Positions 54,701 to 60,200 of a stretch of 64,000 nt of DNA are shown in pieces. The stretch comes from Protula sp. h YS-2021. Taxonomy: Eukaryota; Annelida; Polychaeta; Sabellida; Serpulidae. Both the position numbers and the translations under genes were made by a program. The notes beneath the pieces are model-generated. The model made no database searches, was not told where the DNA came from, and saw nothing but the letters and a program-made list of their open reading frames with translations. The stretch covers positions 23,374,218-23,438,217 of the forward strand of contig OX457028.1 in NCBI GenBank assembly GCA_949752745.1, given 5' to 3'. Every line of letters begins with the position of its first letter. Position 1 is the first letter of the stretch.

Positions 54701-56650
54701 AATAAAAATAACAAGTTGTCGTTTATTCCGAAGACCCTTTCCACCTACTAATGCTAACAACAAAAAATAATCGTGGATTTTACCGCTATAGTGTATGTGA
54801 AAACTTACTACCAAAGGCGAATCTCAAAACAAGCACTCAAGTGTACAACTAAAATATACATTCGTTCAAGTGTTGTAAGTCTTTTTTTTCGAGATCTAGT
54901 GCGGAACTCTCGACTTGAAAAGAACAAAATGGGAGAAGGAATCCATGGCATCAACATTGGTTTTGAAAACAATGTTTGCGTTTCCGAAACCTACAACTGA
55001 ACATTTCTTCAATTTTACACACAATTCTTAGAAAGGTGAAAGGTGTGCATATGCCCGAAATATTTCATTAGCGAGAAAACAATGGCTTCACAGACTGCCG
55101 AGGAGAGACTGTGTTGGTTTGCACCATCAGTAAAATGAACAAGCGTATGGAGGTCAGATTCTGTACAAATGTAGTGAAGTTGTCTCAATACATATACTGG
55201 GTTTAAATTGAAGAAAACACGGTAAGATCGATGTATTTCTTAGGTTTTAACATCGGTATTCCGCACGAGGTCCTGAAATTAGTGAGGTCAGTGTAGATTC
55301 AGCCACTTCTTCTTGTAAATATAAGCAGCAACGCAACAAAAATAGATGAGGTCAATAGATATAAATATTATCTAAAAGAAATTCTATGAAAGAAGGCAGT
55401 GTTTTCTCCAGATAAGCTAAAAATGGGGTTATTTTCTCTGCGGTAGCCGAAATTGGGAGTTTTTACGCAGTAGGTGTATTTTCAGGAAATTGTCTCCGCC
55501 CTTTACAAAATAAGACAGCTTTTGACTTCCGGGGTAATTTTTTATCCTTTTACGGAACAGGAGATTAGATATATGCAATCTTGATACAATACACATAAAA
55601 ATCAAATGCATATTAATGAAATACTAGCAGATTTATAAATCCGACGTTTACACTTACATCAAAGGACACCAGTGCTTTAAAAGCGCCTATCTGTTACTTC
55701 TTTATGACTTCCAAATTGATAGCTGTTTTAAGCCAAATAATTTTAATGTTCTGCAAGAAACTTAAGCGGACAGCAAAAATGATTTCTCATCACAGTTTTT
55801 CTTAGGTATAAATCGTGAAGAAGAGCTGTTGTTGCCATTTCCCCTAGTAAACAGTAAAAACGCCTACCAACCGCCTCCCAAACCGGTAGAAAGTCCCTAC
55901 TCTCACCACCTCCATTTAATTTTTTAAAGACTTAAAAGAGTTCATGACGTTATCACATTCTTACATCTTCTTAAAGTGTTTCACACATCTTTCCAAAAAG
56001 TTTTAATAGTATGCATTTTCTTAAGAACCAGTTGGCAATCGAATAAAAAATACGCAATAGTACAATAGTGGTGGAGGGGGGACTTTTCAAAGGGCATGGA
56101 AAATTGGGGGTACGGATTTATTGCCTGGAGGAGGAGTTTTATATAGAACCGTTTCCCCCTTATTACGCTTAACTTAAAATATCGGTTTTCTAAACGTTGT
56201 ATCGGTATATCACACTTCTCTGCCATTATCGCGATATATCGTGAGACCGGTTAATATCGACATCTCAAAAAATTGGAAATGAAGTCAAACTAACTCCAAC
56301 GGTTTTGAGATACAGAGCTCATGCCTTTTAAATTCGCAACAATTACGTGCATAGTAAACGCGTAAAAAGCATGAAGGGGTGGTTTGACGACATAAATCCC
56401 TGTTCAGTAATGTATGCCGCCCACTTCTCAGTAATATACCTTAACCATGGATTTTAAATCTTTGTCGAATTCAGACATGGGAAAGGGGTTCTCCCCTTTG
56501 AGCCCGCCACTTTAAAATGTGAGCAAAATTGAACTGCACTTACTCTGTAAGGAGGCGTTCTTCGCGGTTCACAAGGCGGCTCAGTTTTGCTTCTACTTGG
56601 GAGTTTGACCTCAGCAAGAAAAAAATCGCTGTGACATAGACCTGGTACAT
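16058..56650 (-). CDS. Complement C3/C4/C5-like (alpha-2-macroglobulin superfamily) protein lacking the thioester motif, 26 exons
   Basis: Join of 26 exons (56650-56544, 53651-53449, 46425-46311, 44303-44191, 41820-41621, 41429-41281, 39790-39694, 39225-38971, 37599-37426, 36695-36597, 36208-35936, 34442-34211, 33449-33246, 32788-32600, 32210-32133, 24110-24011, 23456-23207, 22710-22374, 22135-22024, 21476-21333, 21114-20952, 19148-18882, 18632-18495, 18283-18128, 17381-17202, 16450-16058). All junctions are GT..AG with matching phase; the CDS is 4,728 nt, 1,575 residues. Family signatures seen in order: signal peptide; MG1 ([12 protein letters not shown]); MG2 ([11 protein letters not shown]); MG3 start ([10 protein letters not shown]); MG4-MG6; six-cysteine anaphylatoxin domain (about 742-803); [12 protein letters not shown] and [11 protein letters not shown] after it; thioester-domain fold ([16 protein letters not shown]); receptor-binding domain. 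The GCGEQ thioester is absent and no C345C module is seen. No clear furin site lies before the anaphylatoxin domain, so it may be single-chain. Secreted humoral immune role is inferred from family. Weakest junctions: the acceptors of exons 13 and 19. Confidence 0.9.
17202..17381 (-). CDS. Complement-like gene exon 25: CUB, C-terminal half
   Basis: 60 codons, residues 1386-1445. [20 protein letters not shown] matches the G-x-G-x-x-x-V-x-x-x-Y strand before the receptor-binding domain. Ends in phase 0 at TGT just before GTGAGT. Confidence 0.88.
17688..17925. mobile_element. Diverged third copy of the short MITE (intron 24)
   Basis: Left end ATTGCCAGGTGTGTTCATGACTT resembles the copy-2 start (GTTACCATGTGTGTCCGTGACTT in outline), and GCGGAGTACTGAATGAAAAT plus ATTACCCCCA match internally. 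The right terminal repeat was not found. Confidence 0.45.
18128..18283 (-). CDS. Complement-like gene exon 24: end of thioester fold / CUB
   Basis: 52 codons, residues 1334-1385, opening with [16 protein letters not shown] (family D-T-V-V-A-L-x-A-L-x-x-Y). GTAAGC donor, phase 0. No internal ATG long enough for an ORF call. Confidence 0.92.
18495..18632 (-). CDS. Complement-like gene exon 23: thioester-domain fold, last helices
   Basis: 46 codons, residues 1288-1333: [15 protein letters not shown] and [19 protein letters not shown] correspond to V-E-x-T-x-Y-A-L and W-L-x-x-x-R-N-x-x-G-G-F-x-S-T-Q. Phase 0 at both ends. Confidence 0.93.
18882..19148 (-). CDS. Complement-like gene exon 22: thioester-domain fold
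   Basis: 89 codons, residues 1199-1287. [15 protein letters not shown] matches A-L-T-A-Y-V-x-I-A-L-x-[18 protein letters not shown] matches the next toroid helix (Y-x-x-A-x-x-A-Y-A-L). GTAATG donor. Confidence 0.92.
20438..20790 (+). repeat. Dispersed ACGTTG-rich repeat, copy 2 (intron 21)
   Basis: Starts GCGAGCGATAACATGATG, then GGTTGTGACTCCGAC, followed by a run of AACGTT, GACGTT and ACGTTG words every 20-40 bp. Confidence 0.65.
20952..21114 (-). CDS. Complement-like gene exon 21: thioester-domain fold
   Basis: Residues about 1144-1198: [17 protein letters not shown], then [18 protein letters not shown], the W-L-x-x-x-Q-x-x-x-G-x-F repeat of the alpha/alpha toroid. Donor GTACAC is unusual but the next exon fits in phase 0. 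Confidence 0.92.
21333..21476 (-). CDS. Complement-like gene exon 20: thioester-domain fold, helices 1-2
   Basis: Residues about 1096-1144: [20 protein letters not shown], then [16 protein letters not shown], matching Y-L-x-x-T-x-x-L and G-S-F/Y-x-x-x-x of C3. It splits the conserved Trp of SVWLTA with exon 21. Confidence 0.92.
21585..21810. repeat. ACAC-rich low-complexity tract (intron 19)
   Basis: Interrupted CA-rich sequence with a repeated GCCTTTACACACA / ACACAGCTGCC theme. No gene. Confidence 0.7.
21843..22050. repeat. 35-bp minisatellite, about six copies, abutting the exon 19 donor
   Basis: Copies starting near 21878, 21913, 21948, 21983 and 22018 have an exact 35-bp spacing and a consensus GCTTACAGAGCG.AGTAGTGA..TATAAGTGAAG. 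The last unit covers the exon 19 3' end and splice donor, so the unit appears to derive from that boundary. Confidence 0.8.
22024..22135 (-). CDS. Complement-like gene exon 19: site where the thioester should be
   Basis: Residues about 1059-1096. The frame runs [14 protein letters not shown] then a basic stretch ([14 protein letters not shown]) and SSKFYAA into exon 20's YLKKTNN. In thioester proteins this interval holds GCGEQ; here the aligned residues are about K-S-A-S-S (1079-1083). Acceptor AAAG lacks a good pyrimidine tract and is the weakest in the model. The donor GTAACT borders a 35-bp minisatellite. Confidence 0.78.
22374..22710 (-). CDS. Complement-like gene exon 18: MG7/CUB first part
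   Basis: 112 codons plus one base, residues 947-1059. [19 protein letters not shown] and [13 protein letters not shown] match the G-x-x-x-I-x-V-x-A and D-x-x-x-x-x-L-x-V-x-x-x-G strands that lead into the thioester domain. Donor GTGAGC is used. Confidence 0.94.
23207..23456 (-). CDS. Complement-like gene exon 17: MG7-type module
   Basis: Residues about 863-946: [20 protein letters not shown], then [19 protein letters not shown], matching D-S-I-T-T-W and L-P-x-S-x-x-R-G-E of the family. GTAAGT donor, phase 0. Confidence 0.95.
23815..23943. repeat. Palindromic TA-core hairpin element (intron 16 flank)
   Basis: Two 23-bp perfect inverted arms (TAACACAAACCGCGGATCA... at 23816-23838 and its complement at 23920-23942) enclose about 80 bp of TA dinucleotides. 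This is MITE-like foldback DNA and lies 70 bp from exon 16. Confidence 0.8.
24011..24110 (-). CDS. Complement-like gene exon 16: segment before MG7
   Basis: 100 nt, phase 1 to phase 2, residues about 830-863. [19 protein letters not shown] corresponds to the acidic stretch and F-P-E-S-x-x-W segment after C3a. It follows an 8-kb intron full of mobile-element debris. Confidence 0.85.
24590..25325 (+). pseudogene. Tc1/mariner transposase relic in intron 15
   Basis: Fragments in order: [20 protein letters not shown] (DDE-domain start), a MVFVRISII block (relatives M-V-W-G-G-I-S), [15 protein letters not shown] and a tail [20 protein letters not shown] (Tc1: S-M-R-R-R-C-x-A-x-I-x-A-x-G-G-H-T). 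Several frameshifts and stops; opposite in strand to the host gene. Terminal repeats were not located. Confidence 0.82.
25551..25991. other. GC-rich island in intron 15 with overlapping ORFs, unidentified
   Basis: Clearly higher GC than its surroundings, with a 146-codon plus ORF and a 102-codon minus ORF overlapping. The minus frame ([20 protein letters not shown]) or plus frame ([19 protein letters not shown]) could be a gag-like retroelement remnant; I do not recognise it. Confidence 0.35.
25992..30164. other. Intron 15 filler, no gene recognised
   Basis: AT-rich with a TA microsatellite at 27.3 kb. ORFs are short and unsupported. Confidence 0.55.
27269..27351. repeat. TA microsatellite (intron 15)
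   Basis: About 80 bp of uninterrupted TA dinucleotides followed by an AT-rich TAAATAAA stretch. Confidence 0.95.
30165..30470 (+). mobile_element. tRNA-Ile-derived SINE (intron 15)
   Basis: RNA polymerase III promoter boxes: A box TTAGCTTAGGTGG (30175-30187) and B box AGTTCGAATTC (30221-30231). Between them GCGTTGGCCTGATAATCC forms the anticodon arm with GAT in the loop, pointing to a tRNA-Ile ancestor. A ~230-bp unrelated body follows; its 3' end is approximate. Not a working tRNA: the acceptor stem and CCA-side pairing are gone. Confidence 0.8.
31445..31935 (-). mobile_element. MITE-like element, copy A, inverted relative to 59.1 kb (intron 15)
   Basis: Reverse complement begins TTAACACATGACAAGCC and ends near TTTGTCACAATG; terminal repeats more eroded than in copy B. 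The shared blocks include the segments around GCCTTTGGCTTGCAAG and TTACTTGCAAAAAATACAC. Confidence 0.65.
32133..32210 (-). CDS. Complement-like gene exon 15: linker after the anaphylatoxin domain
   Basis: 25 codons between split codons, residues about 804-830 ([19 protein letters not shown]). It occupies the place where C3 is cut to release C3a; basic residues (QRK) are present but no typical Leu-Ala-Arg site. Phase 1 at both ends. Confidence 0.8.
32600..32788 (-). CDS. Complement-like gene exon 14: anaphylatoxin (C3a/C4a/C5a-like) domain
   Basis: Residues about 741-804. Six cysteines at about 752, 753, 768, 787, 794 and 795, in the order CC-x14-C-x18-C-x6-CC, the disulfide scaffold of anaphylatoxins. 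This is the feature that places the gene in the C3/C4/C5 branch and not with A2M, CD109 or insect TEPs. Confidence 0.93.
33246..33449 (-). CDS. Complement-like gene exon 13: MG6 end and linker
   Basis: Residues about 673-741. [18 protein letters not shown] lies where C3 has its D-x-G-L linker before the anaphylatoxin domain. The acceptor is uncertain: AGs bordering 33449 and 33443 keep the same phase. Donor GTATGT in phase 1. Confidence 0.8.
34211..34442 (-). CDS. Complement-like gene exon 12: MG6, first part
   Basis: 77 codons plus one base, residues 596-673. [20 protein letters not shown] and VDNAALLF match MG6 (family: V-D-x-x-V-x-L-L). The donor GTGAGA is preferred over GTATAT because its phase fits exon 13; the last ~15 residues therefore depend on this choice. 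Confidence 0.85.
35328..35642. repeat. Imperfect CATA/CACA tetranucleotide repeat (intron 11)
   Basis: CATA and CACA units with frequent substitutions over ~310 bp; it creates long spurious ORFs rich in His, Thr, Tyr and Ile. Confidence 0.9.
35936..36208 (-). CDS. Complement-like gene exon 11: MG5
   Basis: 91 codons, residues 505-595. [18 protein letters not shown] followed by [11 protein letters not shown] matches the end of MG5 (M-x-P-x-x-x-L-V-x-Y-Y, then D-x-x-x-x-x-V) in C3. Confidence 0.94.
36597..36695 (-). CDS. Complement-like gene exon 10: MG4/MG5 boundary
   Basis: 33 codons, residues 472-504, including [17 protein letters not shown], which matches the first strands of MG5. TTTCAG acceptor and GTAAAA donor, phase 0. 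Confidence 0.87.
36782..37375 (+). repeat. Dispersed ACGTTG-rich repeat, copy 3 (intron 9)
   Basis: AATTTGGTTGTGATTGG, then many CAACGTC/GACGTTG words, and GCTTTGAAAATACATG, shared with the 52.2-kb copy (GCTTTGAAAATAGATG). Confidence 0.65.
37426..37599 (-). CDS. Complement-like gene exon 9: MG4
   Basis: Residues 414-471 with [18 protein letters not shown], the conserved T-x-D-x-x-G of MG4. Acceptor TTGCAG, donor GTCTCT, phase 0 at both ends. Confidence 0.92.
38382..38613. mobile_element. Short MITE, copy 1 (intron 8)
   Basis: Ends share the inverted word ATGCGTGTCC (left) / GGACACGCAT (right, followed by GGCAACC). Internally it matches 39296-39542 in reverse complement (AGTGCAGTTC, AAATGAAAATT, AATTACCCC blocks). 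Confidence 0.6.
38971..39225 (-). CDS. Complement-like gene exon 8: MG3 end to MG4 start
   Basis: Residues 329-413, phase 0 at both ends. It ends with [14 protein letters not shown], the MG4 opening (Y-F-K-P-G-L-P-Y in relatives; the usual first Pro is Ser here). Two inverted copies of one MITE family flank it on both sides. Confidence 0.93.
39296..39542. mobile_element. Short MITE, copy 2 (intron 7)
   Basis: Begins GGTTACCATGTGTGTCC and ends GGACACGCTTGGTAAC; 14 of 16 end positions pair as inverted repeats. Same family as 38382-38613, opposite internal orientation. Confidence 0.65.
39694..39790 (-). CDS. Complement-like gene exon 7: MG3
   Basis: Residues about 296-328: [19 protein letters not shown] matches the MG3 strand pair with the G-x-x-V-x-G motif. 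Donor GTCAGT is chosen because reading on meets a stop. Confidence 0.87.
41281..41429 (-). CDS. Complement-like gene exon 6: MG2/MG3 boundary
   Basis: Residues about 247-296. It contains the typical linker [15 protein letters not shown] (compare F-x-V-x-E-Y-V-L-P-S-F). An AG 34 bp further upstream would also keep the frame, but the site used here gives the better family match (GLWTIT followed by VKYGHG). Confidence 0.93.
41621..41820 (-). CDS. Complement-like gene exon 5: rest of MG2
   Basis: Residues about 180-246: [19 protein letters not shown] and [15 protein letters not shown], then a G-x-W-T-I-T end, matching MG2 of C3/A2M. Phase 1 acceptor, GTAAGT donor in phase 0. A long TA/TG microsatellite lies just beyond its acceptor side. 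Confidence 0.95.
41832..41969. repeat. TA then TG microsatellite (intron 4, next to the exon 5 acceptor)
   Basis: About 40 bp of TA-rich dinucleotides followed by about 95 bp of TG with one TGAG interruption. On the gene's strand this is CA then TA, 12 bp before the exon 5 acceptor. Confidence 0.95.
42118..43064 (-). pseudogene. Tc1/mariner transposase relic in intron 4
   Basis: Opens with [12 protein letters not shown] at 43064, then [14 protein letters not shown] and CPRPGRLGV, and ends with [19 protein letters not shown] (relatives S-P-D-L-N-P-I-E) and [19 protein letters not shown] at 42118. Stops and frameshifts in the middle. Same strand as the host gene. Better preserved than the 24.6-kb relic and from a different lineage by sequence. 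Confidence 0.85.
44191..44303 (-). CDS. Complement-like gene exon 4: start of MG2
   Basis: Residues about 142-180. It carries the family hallmark [14 protein letters not shown] (consensus F-x-Q-T-D-K-P-x-Y-x-P-G). Donor GTAACT, phase 1. No start codon, so it is invisible to ATG-based ORF calls. Confidence 0.93.
44443..44850 (-). pseudogene. LINE (RTE-like) reverse transcriptase C-terminal fragment in intron 3
   Basis: An open segment of 135 codons containing [18 protein letters not shown], the typical L-x-x-x-x-V-x-S-x-L-L-Y-G-x-E-x-W region past the RT core in RTE-like and related LINEs, followed by a divergent tail. Host-strand orientation. No catalytic core remains. Confidence 0.65.
45300..45960 (+). 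repeat. Dispersed GACCTT-rich repeat, copy with internal CT microsatellite (intron 3)
   Basis: Head AATGACCCATTTGCAGGAACC matches 58318-58340 (AATGACCCACTTGCAAAAACC). Later blocks: GGTCAAGGTTACC, AAAGGGTAAAAATGAG, GTTTTCGGGATAA, CTTTGACCTTGACCTTTG. Confidence 0.65.
45617..45700. repeat. CT microsatellite (intron 3)
   Basis: About 80 bp of uninterrupted CT dinucleotides. Confidence 0.95.
46311..46425 (-). CDS. Complement-like gene exon 3: MG1, second half
   Basis: 115 nt, phase 1 to phase 2, residues about 104-142, with [16 protein letters not shown] and SSYLVVR resembling the strands that close MG1. The phase fits exons 2 and 4 exactly. It is separated from exon 2 by a 7-kb intron that also holds an unplaced exon-like segment (52996-53109). 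Confidence 0.78.
48940..49260 (+). pseudogene. L1/Tx1-type reverse transcriptase fragment in intron 2
   Basis: [20 protein letters not shown], then after a frameshift [20 protein letters not shown] and SIYSGL. These are the R-Q-G-C-P-L-S-P and F-A-D-D blocks of L1/Tx1 RT. Only ~320 bp are left. Confidence 0.75.
49261..52195. other. Intron 2 filler, no gene recognised
   Basis: AT-rich; short G-run near 51081. Nothing with domain features on either strand. Confidence 0.5.
52196..52690 (+). repeat. Dispersed ACGTTG-rich repeat, copy 4 (intron 2)
   Basis: GTAATTTGGTTGTGATTTTG near the start, a second GGTTGTGATCA at 52376, then GCTTTGAAAATAGATGC near the end. More decayed than copies 1-3. Confidence 0.55.
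52996..53109 (-). other. Unplaced exon-like open segment in intron 2
   Basis: 114 nt between a TTTTTAG acceptor and a GTGAGC donor, reading [20 protein letters not shown] then [13 protein letters not shown]. It looks like an MG1 closing segment and is the same size as exon 3 (115 nt), but its phase (0/0) does not fit exon 2 (phase 1) or exon 4 (phase 2). It could be an alternative or decayed duplicate exon. Confidence 0.4.
53449..53651 (-). CDS. Complement-like gene exon 2: MG1, first half
   Basis: Residues about 36-103. After a short arginine-rich linker the segment [20 protein letters not shown] matches the first strands of MG1 in the C3/A2M family. Acceptor GTTCCAG, donor GTATGT, ends in phase 1. 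Confidence 0.88.
53652..56543. other. Intron 1 of the complement-like gene, no other gene recognised
   Basis: A TATA-like GCATATATAAAGG at about 54300 on the plus strand precedes only a 34-codon ORF. ORFs of 75-101 codons near 54.5-55.0 kb show no family features. Confidence 0.5.
56544..56650 (-). CDS. Complement-like gene exon 1: start codon and signal peptide
   Basis: ATG at 56650-56648 opens 35 codons plus two bases. The N-terminus ([17 protein letters not shown]) is a short hydrophobic secretion signal followed by a polar, charged segment (REERLL). The donor is GTAAGT. It ends in phase 2, exactly what exon 2 needs, which is the main reason for choosing it as the first coding exon. Confidence 0.72.
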
Positions 56651-57059
56651 AGTTGCACAGATTGCTGAGGTAACGTCAGTCTGATTATCCGGAATGGCAA
56701 CTGAAAATATTACGATCCAATAATATAGTGAAGTTATTTAAATTATTAGAGGCGCTCAACAGGAGTCACTTTTTGATTCAAAATACCACTGGAATAGTTC
56801 TCTGTCGAATTAAAAGCACATATTTCCGGGATGAACTTGTCTTTAGTCTTACTTATACACTTTGGGTCTGTTTCGCAAGTGCATCTATCCCTTTGTATTT
56901 ACATCCGGCATCAGGGACCGCATCAACATAAAAACACATAAAAATACTTATGTGTTATATGCATACAATGCCATTTTTCCATTTATTAGGGTACTATTGA
57001 TACCAAATATTAATTTTAATCTCAAAAATTGGATGTTAATAGCAAGAATTAATTTTTGC

Positions 57060-57760
57060 TATATGTAATTATGCTTTTGATATCTCTAAAGGTGTTCTTG
57101 ATCTCAAAAATGAGAAATTCTTGGTATCAATAATTATTTAGAAATATCGCGAGCTATTTATTGATATCAAAGATGGTTTAATCATCTCTAAACTTTATTT
57201 TTAAAAATCAAAAATTTAATTCTTGAAAGAATGAAATACTTCATAGCAAAATCTAAATTTTGAGCTCAATAATTTATTTTGCTTTTGGTGAAATCAAGAA
57301 TTTATTTTAGATATAATTATCTCAAAATGAGATATTTTAAATTTATATTTTAAATCTGCAAATGATATTTTGATCTCAAAATCAATTTCTGATATCAATA
57401 TATCAGTCTATTTTATGTAAAATATTCAGAAGCGCACGTGAATAAATAATGAATGATTCTTGAATACAGAATCTTTCTTTTATTTTCTGTACAAAAGAGA
57501 AGCAGATCTTGAGCTCAAAAATTGTGTTGTTATTACTGATACCAATAACTCAAGTTTTTATCTCCAAAATTTAATTGACGATTCATTCAGTTTTATGTAA
57601 ATGTGTGTCCCCTTTAAGATTTTTCCGTTTGTAAAATTGATTTTTTGATCTCAAGAAAAGTTTTGCAATCTGATTTCAAATATTGATAGTAAAATATAAA
57701 TTAATGAAATCTACATTGATTTGTTGATATCTTTAATTATATTTTGATATCAAAATAAGC
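57060..57760. repeat. AT-rich tract built of degenerate GATATCAA / GATCTCAAAA words
   Basis: At least 15 occurrences of the GAT(A/C)TCAA, GAGCTCAA or GATACCAA type at irregular 25-60 bp spacing, many palindromic (TTGATATCAA), in otherwise A/T-only sequence. No coding frame. Confidence 0.6.
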
Positions 57761-58299
57761 CTTAAATGTTAAAACGGCACTTCATATATTTGTGCAGGTT
57801 GTGAACCTGTGCACAACTTTTTTCAGACCCCTGAACTTATCCTCGCTCTTTCCCTCTTTAAAGAAACAAAGATGGATGAAAGTGGAGAAATATGATTCAG
57901 GAGCAACACTAGCTGCAGTGACGTCACCACTCCCTCTTGGTGATGAATGCCAAGAATACCAAATGAATAGAGGGTCATTTTGTGAGGTCGTCTTCCAACG
58001 CAAAACGCAATGTTTGCTCGCGTCATTTGAAAATCGTTCATGTAGCCTGAAAGGGCATTCACCTCTGATTTTACCCTTGTATTCGTACAAATCCTGGTTC
58101 CGTCCGTGAATATATGAATATACAGCAGACTAAATATTCATCAAAGCAGTTCATATTCTTTTCTTGTGTCAAAATCAGCACCGGACAAGGAAATGGTCTA
58201 TGTGTTAATGATTCTTGTATAAGCAAGTGTTGATAAGGCAAGGAAACAATAAGCTCGTTTCTCACACCGCATCTTGTTTTCCAAATAAAAACTAGACCG

Positions 58300-58790
58300 A
58301 ATTAAGCTAGAGAGCAGAATGACCCACTTGCAAAAACCACAGCAGAAAATTTATCTTTTAGATGCTGAACGAAAAGGTCACCAGTCAACGAGGTACCTCC
58401 TAAGTAACGTCATTTAAGCCAAAACGGTAGAAAATCTCAAACCGTTTTTGAAATAATGGTTAACTTCCGATTTTGGCCTTGGCCATAATCCAGAAGGTCA
58501 AGATCACCAAGGTCTTATATAGTGTCTAAATATAGGGTCGAAATTAAACTCAAACTGGCTCTATTTCTAATCGTTTTCGAGATAACAGGCAGCTTCTGGG
58601 TTTTGCACCTTCACCATCCAAAAGAATGTCAGGATCACCCACGTACATCTGATATAACATTTTTCAATCCGAAAGGGTAAAATTGAGTTCAAAATCACTT
58701 TCTAACTGTTTTCGCGATGATGGTAAATTTCCGGTTTTTTAAGTGATGGGCCGAGATCTGATTCTGATTCTTCCTTGTCTAAAGTAGGAT
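58300..58790 (+). repeat. Dispersed GACCTT-rich repeat, copy upstream of the complement-like gene
   Basis: Two to three imperfect internal units of roughly 120-130 bp, each with AAGGTCAAGATCACC-like, AAAGGGTAAAATTGAG-like and GTTTTCGAGATAA-like blocks. Confidence 0.65.
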
Positions 58791-58859
58791 TTCAGTTATC
58801 AGATTGGCCAGCTACCTGGGTCTAGTACGCTCTGTTTGATTAAGTAGGCCACAGTCCCT

Positions 58860-60200
58860 GAATGATTTAGCTATTCCGTCCAAAGGCTATCCAAACCACT
58901 CCGAGTTCTGGCCACATTATATGACGATGTTGGAAGCAGGGACCATACATACTGCTACATATCTCCTTGGTAATTGATTTCCCATCCCCTGAGTGATGCA
59001 TCCATTTGGGGTAGAAGGGGGTGCCTTCGCTAAGCCAGTTTGCCAAAGGCACCGGAAATGCACATCCTGGCTTGAAGAGACCGACCCAGCATTACAGCTA
59101 TTTAACACTTGACAAGCCTTTGGCTTGCAAGAGTTATATGAATTTGTGCGAGCAAAATTCGTCCTTTTTTTTTTCTTCTTGACACTTTTTCCGATTTTTT
59201 GTGTCTTCTTCTCCTCTGACACTATGGGCCCTACGACCATGAAACTTGGGACTTATGAAGAGCTTGATCTGAACATGTGCATGTCACTTTTTATTTTCGT
59301 CTTTGATTTCGTTTTCTTTGTTAAAACGCCATGTGAAAAGAGTGTATTTTTTGCAAGTAAATGCGTAGCATTTAACCCACATCACACACAGTTGCACAGT
59401 GAGCTTTGTGCGAGCTCTCACTGCGTAAATAGCTAAAACGGCGTATGCTAGATCAGTCAATAAAACCTTAAGTCAACAGAAACCAAACACTACTCGGCTT
59501 ATAAGACATATTCAAGCTGTGTTGTTTGCAATATATTATTCAAGAAATAACCCATTGAAGGAAGCATTTTTGCGTTTTAATTTTTGTCAAGTGTTTAACA
59601 TTTCGCTAGCGAAGTGAGGTTCTAGTCTCATCTGCCTTTGAAACATTTGCAGTGCGAAACTTTTCTCTGTTGCCACATGGCAGTGTAACAGGGATTCTAT
59701 AGCTTGCAGACTTATCTGCTGGTTGGAGCGGATCGTTTATATGGCTTGCAATTAATCTCCCACTTTCCCCCTGGAAATAAAACAATCATCCAGATAATGG
59801 AAGACTAACACATCCTGCATTCGAATCCACGCTTTGAGCACGCTAATGACTTTTACAGTCGTGGCGAAGAGGAAATAGCGTTCTGTCCTATTTGGAAACA
59901 AAGACGCTTTGTGGCTGCTGAATGGAGTAGGATGTAAGGGTAGGCGTCGGAACGATCTGTGGGCGTAGCTCAATGCCCTGTTGAAGAGCTTCTTTATCAC
60001 CTGCGCGGATTCGTTCTGGAACGACATTGTGTCCGAAGATGGTTGATAGATGACATGTATATAACCAGTATATAACCAAGACAACCTTGCAGAAGATCCC
60101 TTGTTGGTTTTCTAGCACCTCCTCTATCGCCCCCTTGTCTCTAACTCTTTGATCATATCATTTAACTCCGCAGCTTACGTGACTTCTTTTTGGAGAGGAA
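58860..60200 (-). pseudogene. DIRS-type retroelement relic (reverse transcriptase and RNase H pieces), interrupted by a MITE-like element
   Basis: Minus strand, decayed. RT part 60.15-59.75 kb: LNDMIKELETRG, then FRRLPLHPTPFSSH and VISVLKAWIRMQD followed by VFHYLDDCFI, where YLDD is the catalytic box in DIRS-like elements. After an unrelated ~500-bp insert (59102-59598) the same strand resumes with ANWLSEGTPFYPKW, resembling the RNase H end A-D-x-L-S-R-G-x-x-F-x-P-x-W. Upstream extent past 60.2 kb is unclear. Confidence 0.65.
59102..59598 (+). mobile_element. MITE-like element, copy B (~497 bp)
   Basis: Starts TAACACTTGACAAGCC and ends TTTGTCAAGTGTTTAA, i.e. terminal inverted repeats sharing AACACTTGACAA. 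It matches 31445-31935 in reverse complement over almost its full length. It carries an open frame of about 100 codons that is also open in the other copy. It interrupts the DIRS relic. Confidence 0.65.
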
